Assembly (NCBI GenBank): GCA_947359465.1
Contig: OX375881.1
Span: forward strand, 30,235,742-30,299,741
DNA: 64,000 nucleotides
Direction: 5' to 3'
From: Metellina segmentata
Taxonomy: Eukaryota; Arthropoda; Arachnida; Araneae; Tetragnathidae
In this document: one piece after another, positions 34,786 through 43,959 of the stretch
Numbering within the stretch: the stretch's first letter is position 1
Layout: each line of letters starts with the position of its first letter
The notes under the pieces: model-generated
Seen by the model: the letters and a program-made list of their open reading frames with translations, nothing else
Told to the model about the DNA's origin: nothing
The model's database searches: none
Program-made: the position numbers and the translations under genes

Positions 34786-34975
34786 CATGCTATCAAAGTT
34801 GACCGTGGTGCGGGTTCTATTCCTGTATTTTACCATGTGTGTATTTCTCTTATCAGTGATTGTAATGCTTTTCTTGTGAGCGTGTGTGTTATATGACTAT
34901 TGGCGTTGTTAAATTTTTGGTAAAACACGGATTAACACAGCCCTTGCTCCACAAAAACTAACCAATCATATTATA
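34786..34975 (+). mobile_element. SINE family C, diverged
   Basis: Family C order with many changes: tcaaagttgaccgtggtgcgg, gttctattcctgtattttacc, gtgtgtatttctc, ttggcgttgttaaatttttgg, cagcccttgctccacaaaaac, aaccaatc tail. Confidence 0.55.
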
Positions 34976-34978
34976 GTT

Positions 34979-35274
34979 AGGTAGGTAATTAACGTCACTC
35001 TGGAGTAACAGGACGGGCTATTGGCGATCTTCCGGGATGCGAGGACAGCACCTCGTAATTCTGAACCATGATCAGAAGTGGAGGTCAACACCTGAGCTGG
35101 CACCTCACTCTCCAAGCTTCCACACCACGACAACATGATGACCTTTCAGATCACGATATATTTAACTTGCACCAACCCCCGTGTACACCAGTCTTTGGTT
35201 GGACCTAGTTTCGAAATCGCAATACTCCGGTTTCTAATTCACCACCTTTCGAACTGAACTACCGTGACTCCCCC
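34979..35274 (-). mobile_element. SINE family B, near full length
   Basis: On the minus strand: head gggagtcacggtagttcag with a B-box-like gcgatttcgaaactagg, then tggtgtacacggggg, ttggtgcaagttaaata, the body cctcaaa-type region, and the 3' end ctattggcgat...gacgttaatt with an acctacc tail. It has the second head type joined to the body shared with family A. Confidence 0.75.
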
Positions 35275-35953
35275 ATTATAGGATCAATTAGATTTCTTAC
35301 ATATAAAAATAATTGCCACAGTAATATTATAAAAGCATAAAATAAACCGATAAAAATTGCAACAAGTACCTCCCATGAATAGGTACATAGTTTTATTTAC
35401 TGGTTCTACGCATTAAAGATCTTAATTTACACTCAATTCGTGAGATTTTCTCTAATAGTCAAACTTTTCCAATAGCAGCGATCAATAATCCTTTCATGTT
35501 CCATTTTAATACACTCTAACTATTTCTTCAGATAACTATTACCTGGCTAGGAGGGGAGATGAGAGACCATTATCTGGCACGATATTTTAACTATTCTGAA
35601 CTAAAATTACTGAGGTGTTAAATTTGCATGCTTTGTAACTCGACATGTCTCAGGCAAAGTTCTAAAGATTGTTCTTGAACTGTAGAATGTTTTGAATAGT
35701 GTGGCACAGTATTCGAAACTTCAATTGTTTACTGTTTGAGAAAACAGCTGTTCTCGACAGTGTCTGGTTTTAACCCAGTCCGTTCACAAAACATGGCACG
35801 GATAAAATAAATAAGTTGTAGTAAATAGATTGACCTGCAGACCCGATGCGGCCCTCTTCACAGATTTAACCACCATGCAGTCCAGACACGGTTCTTTGAA
35901 TAGGCTTATCTGATCCCTGACCAAATACGAATACCAGATGTTTCCTAGAGAAT
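35275..35953. other. Spacer, no gene seen
   Basis: Nothing recognised. Slightly less AT-rich near 35825-35900. Confidence 0.4.
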
Positions 35954-35968
35954 ACCCAATTATTATAA

Positions 35969-36294
35969 GCCGACCATCCGGTATAGTGGTTAAGGTGTTA
36001 GCCTCTAGATCGGAAGGTTTCTGGTTCGAATCCGGGTACGGGCATGGATGTTTGTAAGCGTATGGTGTAGAGGCGGCTGGTGCACCTTAAATCTGTCGTG
36101 GCCGAAAGTCCTCACGTTGGGTTGGCGTGGAAGTTTGGAGAGTGGGGTGCCAGCTCAGGTGTTGCTTCGTCATCTGACCGTGGTTCAAAATTACGAGGTG
36201 TTGTCCTCGGATCTTTCCCTCAAGGAACTGATCCCGGACCGTCGTCAATAGCCCGTTGTGTTGCTCTAGTACGACGTTAACTGAAATTACCATT
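35969..36294 (+). mobile_element. SINE family A, full length, perfect 15-bp TSD
   Basis: Flanked by identical acccaattattataa (35954-35968 and 36295-36309). The 326-bp element is the cleanest copy in the window. Head: gccgaccatccggtatagtg, gttaaggtgttagcctctag with an A box, ctggttcgaatccgggtac with a good B box. Middle: tggatgtttgtaagcgtatg, gaggcggctggtgcacctta, tctgtcgtggccgaaagtcc. 3' part: ggagagtggggtgccagctc, cgtcatctgaccgtggttc, gatcccggaccgtcgtcaat, tctagtacgacgttaact, attaccattac tail. The perfect duplication indicates recent insertion. Frames here are SINE-derived. Confidence 0.95.
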
Positions 36295-36362
36295 ACCCAA
36301 TTATTATAAATAAATATTTTGAAAAGTACAAAGTTGGAGATTTTAAATCCGCATTCTGTCTG

Positions 36363-36613
36363 TTGGAAAGTGGGGTGCCAGCTGACGTGTTGCTTCGTCA
36401 TCTGACCGTGGTTCAAAATTACGAGGTGTTGTCCTCGGTTCTTTCCCTTTAGGGACTGTTCCCGGACCGTCGTTAATAGCCCGTTGTGTTGCTCTAGTAC
36501 GACGTTAACCAAAATTACCATTACCATTACCCTTAAGGGACTGATCCCGAAACCGTCGTCAATAGCCCGTTGTGTTGCTCTAGTACGACGTTAACTAAAA
36601 TTACCATTACTCA
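36363..36613 (+). mobile_element. SINE family A, 5'-truncated, duplicated 3' end
   Basis: Direct repeats attctgtctg flank it (36353-36362, 36614-36623). The insert starts in the SINE body and reaches the normal end (gtacgacgttaaccaaaatt, accattaccattaccc). It then repeats the last ~75 bp (aagggactgatcccg to gtacgacgttaactaaaatt). The doubled end lies inside one pair of duplications, so it arose before or during insertion. Confidence 0.85.
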
Positions 36614-36695
36614 ATTCTGTCTGGACTCGTATTTTTGATCAAGTTACAAAACAAGTCAACATTGAATGAAGAAATTCAAAACGTAAGCAATTGAT

Positions 36696-37002
36696 GGTAA
36701 TGGTAATTTTTGTTAACGTCGTACCAGAACAACACAACGGGTATTGACGATGGTCCGGTATCAATCCCTTAAGGGAAAGAACCGAGGACACCACCACGTA
36801 ATTTCGAACCACGGTCAGATGACGAGTCAACACCTGATATGGCACCCCACTCACCAAACTTCCACACCAACCCAACGTGATGACTTTCGGATACAATAGA
36901 TTTAAGTTGACCAGCCGCCTTTACACTATAGTGACCAGGATTCAAACCAGGAACCTTCCGATCTAGAGGCTAACACCTTAACCACCAGACCGGTGGGTCG
37001 GC
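36696..37002 (-). mobile_element. SINE family A, full length with small deletion
   Basis: The reverse complement runs from head gccgacccaccggtctggtgg, gttaaggtgttagcctctag to the end gtacgacgttaacaaaaatt with an accattaccatc tail. It lacks about 20 bp after the B box (the gcatggatgtttgtaagc block). No target duplication was recognised. Confidence 0.85.
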
Positions 37003-37064
37003 CACAAACATTTGGGGAGTTGGAAAACTATACTGTTTAATAAAATGTTTAGTTTTAGTTTCAT

Positions 37065-37265
37065 AAAAGATAAGTAGCACAATGGGTTTGCCCACTGCGT
37101 GTTGTAGGTGTCACACGTTCGATAACTGTAACTTATCTTCAGTATTTTTCTCATCTGTATAGGTAAAAATCTTTTTGTATTTATCTGTCCATTTATCGTT
37201 GTATGGTGTACCTGGCAGTTTTGAGAAAAATGTCCCATGAACAATGAAACCAGCCAATCACCAAA
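37065..37265 (+). mobile_element. SINE family C, diverged
   Basis: Contains gcccactgcgtgttgtaggtg, a B-box-like cacacgttcgataactg, cagtatttttctcatctgta, gtccatttatcgttg and a tail aaaccagccaatcacc. Same order as the copy at 8566-8793. Confidence 0.55.
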
Positions 37266-37482
37266 TATTGATATATTTATAAAAAGTTGATTGAATTTTA
37301 AAATGAAATACATAATCTGCAATATGAATGAAATATCGATATATTTAATAATTATAATAATCATATCACTAATACTTTTTATATTTGTTGGTGTCTGGGA
37401 TGACAAAGAATGTAGTTTTATCTCATGCAACAAGTAATTTTTCATAATTCTATTTAAAATTTATCATAATTCTCTCGTTAAA
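37266..37482. other. AT-rich spacer
   Basis: Nothing recognised. The minus frame 36978-37445 spans SINE sequence and is not a gene. Confidence 0.4.
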
Positions 37483-37580
37483 GAGCCGCGATGGCCCAAT
37501 TGTTAGAGTCGCGGTTAAACTACCTGTGAGTTGCGAGTTCGAAACTCGATCCAACCAATCACCGTCGTGTACATGGGGTC
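37483..37580 (+). mobile_element. SINE family B, 5' half (split by hAT)
   Basis: tRNA-like head gagccgcgatggcccaattg with gttagagtcgcgg and a B-box-like gagttcgaaactcg, then accgtcgtgtacatgggg. The rest of the same SINE resumes at 38798. Confidence 0.8.
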
Positions 37581-37918
37581 TAGGGCAGGCCTCGAAGTAG
37601 ATTTTTTAATACAGGTGCACCTTGTGCACCTAAATTTTTAAATTAGGAGCAAAGATCATATTTTAGGTGTATATTTAAAAAAAGTATTACAAGAGCATTA
37701 ATGTAATGTTAACTACGTTATTAGTTGGGAATGTTGACATAAGTAGTAGTAGATAGTAAGTATGCTTATTACACCGACCCGGCCGAAGCTATACGGCGAA
37801 GTAATAGTTATTAAATAAAATATTTAAACAATTTTTCTTGTCTGCGAAATTATTATTTATATATATGAAGTCATCATCAGACACGTCTACGTATTTGGCA
37901 GATCTCTTCCCATAAGGT

Positions 37919-38072
37919 TTAGTGTCCATCCTTCTTTTTGTATTTTCCTCCATTGCACTTCAGAAAGATATCAATGGCACGATCATGATGAGGTAACCAT
38001 CCAACGAACACCTCCTACCTGCACAGGTTTTAGAATTTTTGCTTCCAATGAGTCACCAACTTTTTGCAGCTC
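37919..38072 (-). pseudogene. hAT transposase fragment
   Basis: Minus-strand frames read KVGDSLEAKILKPVQVGGVR, then W, then after a frameshift LPHHDRAIDIFLK and GGKYKKKDGH before a stop. KPxxxxGxRWxxHxxRAIDxFL is a conserved block of the catalytic region in one hAT lineage (ZNF862-like proteins). The rest of the gene has been deleted. Confidence 0.65.
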
Positions 38073-38191
38073 TGTTAGTTCTTAGAAGAATACTTACATT
38101 ATAAATATTTATATTACAAATAAGTCATTCATTGCAGATTCCATTTGCGTCAAATATTTTGAATTTCGCATAACCTCTTTGATTGCAAGTT

Positions 38192-38474
38192 TTATTTTTT
38201 TTATTTCCAATGGCAAGGCAGTACAATTGCGAAGACAAATACAAATACGATACAATACAATACAGTACAAAGTACAGAGTTGAACGAGGTCATTTTAGCC
38301 TTATACAAGGCCAGAAGTGATGGTCACTTGTGAAGGGGTACCCAGTGGGTGGACCATCATTGTCCCTAACAAAGGACAGCACAATTTACATCCATGCCCT
38401 AACCCCAGATTCGAACCAGGAACCTTCCGATCCAGAGGCCAACACCTTGACCATTAGACCGGTTGGTCGGCTCT
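38192..38474 (-). mobile_element. SINE with family A head and different body (type F)
   Basis: Flanks ttgattgcaagtt (38179-38191) and tttattgcaagtt (38475-38487) match 12/13. On the minus strand the head is family A (gccgaccaaccggtctaatg, gttcctggttcgaatctggg, gggcatggatgtaaattg). The body is different (cctttgttagggacaatgat, cacccactgggtacccc, ggccttgtataaggc) and the tail is a TATTG/TATTTG-rich run. It lies inside the hAT, so it is the youngest layer of the nest. Confidence 0.8.
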
Positions 38475-38797
38475 TTTATTGCAAGTTACATACGATAAAC
38501 ACAACAATGTATGCAAAGTAGATGACTGCGACTGTTACGATGTATCTTGGAGACCCACTCTTGGCTCCGAAATTACTTGCTGCACCATCTAATGTACAAG
38601 CAATTAGTCTTGTTTTAGTTTCTTCTAGACTTAGGTTCAAGCAAAGCAATCTTTCATAATACTTTCCTTAAAAATTCTTTTCCAACCCCCCTTTTTTACG
38701 TTAGGTGCACTGCGTACACATAACAGAAAAAAATTAGGTGCACAATTTTATTTTCATGTGCACAGTGCCCCTGTGCACCCGGGTATTTCGAGCCCTG

Positions 38798-38974
38798 GTA
38801 TATCAAATGTATCGTGGCATCAAATATTCTCACGTCTGGTGAAGGGTGTGACAGACTCTGGTGTTGACCGTGCCTCAAAATATCGAGATGTTGTCCTCGG
38901 ATCTTTCCCTTCGGGATAATTCCCGGATCGTCGCCTATAACACGCTTCAGTGCGACGTTAATTGAACTACCCAC
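38798..38974 (+). mobile_element. SINE family B, 3' half (split by hAT)
   Basis: Resumes after the hAT with ggtatatcaaatgtatcgtgg (core), attctcacgtctggtg, gttgtcctcggatctttccc, cccggatcgtcgcctataac and agtgcgacgttaattgaac, with an actacccacc tail. It completes the element begun at 37483. Confidence 0.75.
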
Positions 38975-39320
38975 CGAAACGGTCGGTACAGTGGCGATAT
39001 TAACACCAAAGAGCGATCCCTTAGCCAATAGATTAACATAAAAAAAAAACACTACATATATGTTTACAAAATGGTCCCATTCAGAAACATGCTTCAAGCA
39101 AAATATTGACTTCTATTTCATATCCCATCATGCATTTCCCAAATTCATTTGAGTGTGGTAAATACGTAATGGCATATGAATTTGAAGTCAAAAAATTGAT
39201 TACAAATTTATATCCCATCATTAGTCAAATGACTAATAAAGGGATATGAAATTGAAGTCAATTTCCCATACTCCAATGAATTTGAGTACGTGAAATGCAC
39301 ATGTTCCTAGAGGCGCAGGT
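38975..39320. other. Spacer with a small inverted/direct motif
   Basis: tatcccatcat, then ctcatt/gactaataaa text, and gtatgaaattgaagtcaa / tatgaatttgaagtca occur twice near 39113-39260. Otherwise nothing recognised. Confidence 0.4.
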
Positions 39321-39455
39321 TCAGTCTTAGAGTAATTTTCTCTTCATGTGTCCTTAAAAATTTCCTTGCGTATGTTCATTCCTTGACGCTGTCTATCTTA
39401 TGTTTGGCGCAGCTTGGCCGAATATGACCCTTGCGGCGTAAAACACGAACCGACC
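39321..39455 (+). mobile_element. SINE family C, 3' part
   Basis: Contains tctcttcatgtgtcct, atgtttggcgcagcttggcc, gaatatgacccttgcggcg and the tail aaaacacgaaccgacc. This copy shows the family C 3' end most clearly. Confidence 0.65.
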
Positions 39456-39523
39456 AAATGACGTGGCTTTCGATCAGAGGATGTATTTTCAGAAGGTATT
39501 TTTTGTACAATTTACGTTTGTTG

Positions 39524-39712
39524 GTTTGGTTTTTTTTATGGCACAAGCGCCTATTTGGCATACTCTCTGCACCAAACAGCAAGTAAATGGACAGCACGCA
39601 CGGAAACTTTTCTGACATTGAAGAGGGAAATACACCCAGGGTGGAGGCGAAACCTCGTCACTTAACTCGCAGGTTACTAACGCATTGAGTAAAACTACTG
39701 AACTACATTTAT
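39524..39712 (-). mobile_element. SINE family C, full length
   Basis: On the minus strand: tRNA-like head tagttcagtagttttactca, B-box-like gacgaggtttcgcctccacc, ctgggtgtatttccctcttc, gtccatttacttgctgtttg, then gtgccataaaaaaaacc and an aaaccaac tail. Minus frames here are SINE-derived. Confidence 0.7.
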
Positions 39713-39723
39713 AAGAGGAGGAT

Positions 39724-39900
39724 GGTTGTTTGGTTGGGTGGCTTTGGCGGGAAGGGTCAAATTTGGCCAAACAGCGTTAAGTAAATGGACAATCACAAGT
39801 ACAGTTTTAATGACACAGACGAAAGAAATACGCCCAGGATTGAAACTAACCTTCGACGCCCACATCTCATAGGTTGCTAGCGCCATAAAACTCAACTAAC
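39724..39900 (-). mobile_element. SINE family C, second adjacent copy
   Basis: Minus strand: gagttttatggcgctagcaa, tgggcgtcgaaggttagttt, cctgggcgtatttctttcgt, gtccatttacttaacgctg, tttggccaaatttgaccc and a ccaccc/aaccaaac tail. Same order as the neighbour; the two are tandem. Confidence 0.65.
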
Positions 39901-40703
39901 CTCATAACCATAAGTGCATTTGTTTTCAAGTCTGGAGCATTCAGCATCAGGAGACAGATTCCCACAACCGTGGGAAGCACATGCCCACAACGACCCAACT
40001 CCCCGCATCAAAAACACAAACCATCCATTACGACCCGGTCGTTCTCATTAATTAAGCGAACTTCGTCATCCACGTACACATCCCACGAAAACACACCCCG
40101 GATTAGAGCCCGCGAGATTAACACGGACCCGAGCTAATTATTGATATTCGGATTAATTAATGCCGGAATTAAGTGGCTGGGAGATCCGGAAACTCCGTGA
40201 CGTTCCTGGAACATAAAAATGACGCGAGGAAGCGACACACAATGTTGCAGGTCGGGAGAGGTTCCGAGATCTCTTTTAGCTCCAGTTAAGGCTGCAATTA
40301 GCATTGTGTGTCGTTTCCGTTCAGAGCTTCCGTTTCCAGAGAGGATTACAGTACGAAGCGTTTAATTAGGTATTGTTGTTTTCGGTATTGGAACCGTCCT
40401 CTGTCTCGTCCGATGAGCCACATGTTAGGTCAATTACAGGAGATCCTGAACAATTATCTTTGTTAATGCGTGCTTTTTCAGGAGTGTATTAAGAAGCTTG
40501 ATTGCTGGCGACAGGCTTAGGGTTTATTCTCAAGATTCTCTTACCCTTTCTGGGACGTTGGGACTCTGGAGTCACATCTCTTTGGAATGAATACGACAAA
40601 GAACATAAACGAGCAGATCCGCTCATAGATTCTGCCAAAATTTCCATTGTCAAATGCCGAGGATTTGGCACTCCATTCGCTCTAGAACTCTCCAGTATTC
40701 CTG
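39901..40703. other. Less AT-rich unique island
   Basis: There is no transposon signature. Several TAATTA/ATTAATTA sites lie near 40046-40165, and a 12-bp perfect inverted repeat lies at 40233-40244 / 40302-40313. The two short opposed frames at 40489-40714 have no recognisable domain. Confidence 0.45.
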
Positions 40704-40983
40704 GGTCGTGGTAGCCCGGTTGGAAGAGTAGCAGATAAGCTTCCGGGGGGAGTTCGAATCGAACAAATATTCGACGTCGTGTACACAGGGGCTAGTGCAC
40801 TTTAAATCCCTTCGAAAATATGTCTGTTTAAAGTCTCAAATGTCCTCACGTTGGTATAGTGGGAAAGCTTGGAGAGTGGGGTGACTGTGGTTCAAAATTT
40901 TGCGGGGTTGTCTTTTGAACCCTGACCATCACCAATAGCCATCTCTGTTGCTACAGTGTAACGTTAAGTAAATACCTACAACC
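40704..40983 (+). mobile_element. SINE family B
   Basis: Head gtcgtggtagcccggttgga, agagtagcagataagc, B-box-like ggagttcgaatcgaac, attcgacgtcgtgtacacag; core gctagtgcactttaaatc; body ctcacgttggtatagtggg, ggagagtggggtgactg; end agtgtaacgttaagtaaat with an acctacaacc tail. Confidence 0.8.
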
Positions 40984-42890
40984 TGTATTTCTGTGGGAGT
41001 ACACTGAATTTTTCTTAAGGGCTGTGCATTCGTCCAAATAAAAAGTGTTAAAAACCTTTCTAGAGTCACACAGAATGCAGTATTCAGAATCAATTGAATT
41101 GAAACGATGTAGATGGACGGGCAAACAGTTTAGCTCAATCAAAAGCCAAAATGAGAAAATAAGGCAGCTTTAGGGGCTTAATGGATGAGATTACTTCTTT
41201 GAAGAAGATCAGTCCAGCTCTTACCTTCCGCAGCTCAAATATGAATCAAGTTTCTTTTTAGAGTCCGGTCAATTATTCATAAGAATTTTTGCTGAGTGAA
41301 AGGGGAAAGGACAAGCTTCAAATTTAAAGTTGTTCCTTCCTTGACAGAAAATCTGCCTTTTCATTGCAGGAATACATGGAAAGGTATCCATTGCAAATTC
41401 ACTGCATTGTCAAATCATTAAAAAAAATCATTTCTGTTGCCTAAAATTTACTGTCGGTAAACTTGTTAATGATGGGAGGGCTGATTTTGAAGCGCTAAAC
41501 TTTCTGCATTGCATATATCTATTGCTGGTAAAGTGTCGTTTCACACATTTTATATCTTATTTCTATCCATTTAGGATGAATTGAACACTCCCGTAAACAG
41601 ATTTGAAACCCCTAGATGAAATAAAATTATCTGAGAATATATAGCAGCATTTGCTGGTGTTAGTTCACGTTTCCAATCAAATTTTTAGCACAAAAAAAAC
41701 ACACCTCAGTCATGTTACTACAGTTAGATTTTGAGAACGTCTTCAATTTCACCCCTTTCTTTTATTCAAAGGCAATTTGGCCTTTGTTGGCATTAGACCT
41801 GTTCTCGCTCTTATTTTCTTCTCTGTTCTGATTTCTATCTTCCATATTTCTCATTGCCTTTCCGTAATCAGACCCTACATTTCAAGTCATCAAAAATGAA
41901 CCGTGTTAGCTCTAATTCTTCTCTTGTGCGGTTCCATAAATTAACACTAAAGGTTGCATACTTATGCATATTTATCCATAGTTGCCAATCAACAAAGACA
42001 ATATATATTCCGTGTCTGTACAAAAAGGCTTAAGTCTGAATTTTTTTTTTTGATGGGCTCAAAGGGATTATAGGCTATTTAAAATAGGATTTTTAGATGT
42101 AGTCATTTCGATAACCTTTTGCCCTGAAAAGGAAGGTTTAAACTCTTCTATTAATTAACAAATAAATTGAGTTATGTTTCTATTGAAAAGAGCGAAATGG
42201 AAACAAATTAATAGATAGTCTACAATAGTATTTATATCTTTAAATATTTAAATAACTGTATTAGCTATGGCAATACCATGCTTAGTTTTTCTGTCATGCC
42301 AAAAATATGCATATATTTATAGTGCATGCCTTTAAGCATTGGATAAATCTTCTTTAGGAAGCAGAAAGCAACTAATTTCGAAAATATTACTGTATCTTCG
42401 ATTGATTCTGAAAGTGGACATTCAAATCCAATACATCTTTTCTGCTGCTAGCTTAAAAGTAAGAAGGATCCCAACATCTCTCTATAATTTCCTACTTTCA
42501 GAACTTTTCGATCGCTGTTGCGCTTGAATCATTTACAGCTCTCTTTTATAAAGTAATATATAAACATTATTTAATGTTGAGACGAATCTTCATGAATTAT
42601 TTTTTAATTACATTTTCTGAATATAATTCGTATTTTCTATGGAGGTATTATCAAAGTTATGTTTATGTACACTCACATGCTGAACATATAAGAGTGTTCA
42701 GTGTTATTCCTACGCAGAATTAAGACAAGTAAATTGACACCTAGAACCAAATTAGCCTTAGTGTAGTAAATATTGACCGTGTAGAAGAGAAAGATAAACG
42801 AGAAAGTTGAAAAGAAATTACCTTCGATCTAACTCCATTCTCATGATTTAATTAATTTCATTTAATTGATAGAAAAAGTTTAAATAATCA
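40984..42890. other. AT-rich DNA, no gene seen
   Basis: About 1.9 kb without recognised elements. Frames at 40951-41142 and 42339-42527 have no support. Confidence 0.45.
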
Positions 42891-43092
42891 TCAAATTGGG
42901 AACTGTAATTTTACAAGAAATTTACAAGAATACAGTTTGAAGACACTTACTAATAATATTCAGTAAGTGTATGCAAATGTATCCATAGTGTACATAACAT
43001 AAGTTTACTCAAATATATCCATCATCATGTCAAAAACATTCAGTCACCGCAAATATTTATGTGCGATGATTTTAACTTTTTGGTTTTCATGG
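42891..43092. repeat. Diverged satellite unit, detached by SINE insertions
   Basis: gacacttactaataatattcagtaagtgtatgc, atccatagtgtaca, caaatatatccatcatcat and tcagtcaccgcaaat match the array unit at about 44312-44470. Insertion of family C SINEs at 43093-43470 separates it from the main array. Confidence 0.75.
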
Positions 43093-43258
43093 CTCATGGA
43101 TCATATTTGGCCAAGCTGCGCTAAATATAAGAGATGCAACTAGTACACATTGAAGAAAAGTTTAACTGATGCAGAACAGGTAGATAGTTGAATTTACGTT
43201 CAATGGAGCAACACAAATTTCTATTGACAAACCCACTCAACCACACTTATGAGGATGG
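43093..43258 (-). mobile_element. SINE family C copy
   Basis: Minus orientation: ttggccaagctgcgctaaat is the plus-strand reading of its 3' part, and gttgaatttacgttcaatgg holds a degenerate B box. It lies beside another copy. Confidence 0.55.
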
Positions 43259-43470
43259 TTGGTTGGTTGGTTGGGTTTTATGACGCCGCACAATTTATAT
43301 TTGGCTAAGCGGCATCAAACAAAAGACGGACAACCTGAAGCAAGTGGACATACGCAAAAAAGCAACCTTTTATTGGCGCATATGAGAGAAACACGCCAAG
43401 GAAAAGATCGAATCTACAACTCGCAGTTTGCCAGCGCAGTGTGCAAACCCATTGAAAGACTACGAACCAT
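43259..43470 (-). mobile_element. SINE family C copy
   Basis: (ggtt)n then tttatgacgccgcacaattt, tttggctaagcggcatcaaa, gagagaaacacgccaagg, gatcgaatctacaactcgca and tgccagcgcagtgtgc. This is the complement of the full family C order, with a clean ggttggttggtt tail complement. The plus frame 43259-43549 is SINE-derived. Confidence 0.65.
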
Positions 43471-43959
43471 TACACGAAAATGTGAATATCGTAATGATTG
43501 TTTACAGCATATTTCCCCATGGAATCTGGTGAAACTGTTCTCTGGATAAATGGCCAATTTCTTAAAATCTGTTGTTTTATTGATATACGTTTCTCTTTCT
43601 ACACAACTCAATTCATATGTTTTTTATCCAACAAAATACTATCCAAATATTTTGATACATGAAAGCATTACGGGAGAGCATGGTTCACTCATTGAATCTC
43701 ATGCCAATGAATCTCATCACGAATGAAGATTCACTGGCAATCTTTAGTAGTTCATGAGAGTTGGCGAGCAAGGGTTTAGCTCACTAGTAGAAATAAATTA
43801 AGGGCTGGTTAAGCTAATCCTAGGGGCCTTATCTGGTCTCTTCTGGCCTCAGATCAATCTATTCGCTACAATGTATTTATCTTACGCATACGTTTTTTTT
43901 TTGTCGACGTAAGTTTAAACCTGAACCCGAAGAGATCAGCTATTTCTTAAACAGCTAAA
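43471..43959. other. Spacer between satellite parts
   Basis: gaatctcatgccaatgaatctcat is locally repetitive near 43697. Otherwise nothing recognised. Confidence 0.35.

Larger units (their letters stand above)
37581..38797 (-). mobile_element. hAT element inserted into a SINE
   Basis: The left end tagggcaggcctcgaagta and the right end (tatttcgagccctg) are imperfect inverted copies of a hAT terminus of the CAGGGCTCGAAAT type. Both are followed inward by GTGCAC repeats (aggtgcaccttgtgcacc on the left, gtgcacagtgcccctgtgca on the right). It encloses a minus-strand hAT transposase remnant and a later SINE insertion. A clean 8-bp duplication could not be read. Confidence 0.7.

Noticed and set aside
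35969..36045. Possible tRNA gene from A and B boxes
   Set aside because: Same sequence heads many dispersed SINE copies; cloverleaf pairing is incomplete.
36087..36527. 146-residue minus-strand open frame
   Set aside because: It spans two SINE copies and encodes the same SINE sequence twice.
36978..37445. 155-residue minus-strand open frame
   Set aside because: Covers a SINE end and a diverged family C SINE; no protein motif.
37573..38805. 8-bp target duplication for the hAT at 37581-38797
   Set aside because: Flanking octamers do not match well enough; boundaries rest on the TIRs and the split SINE instead.
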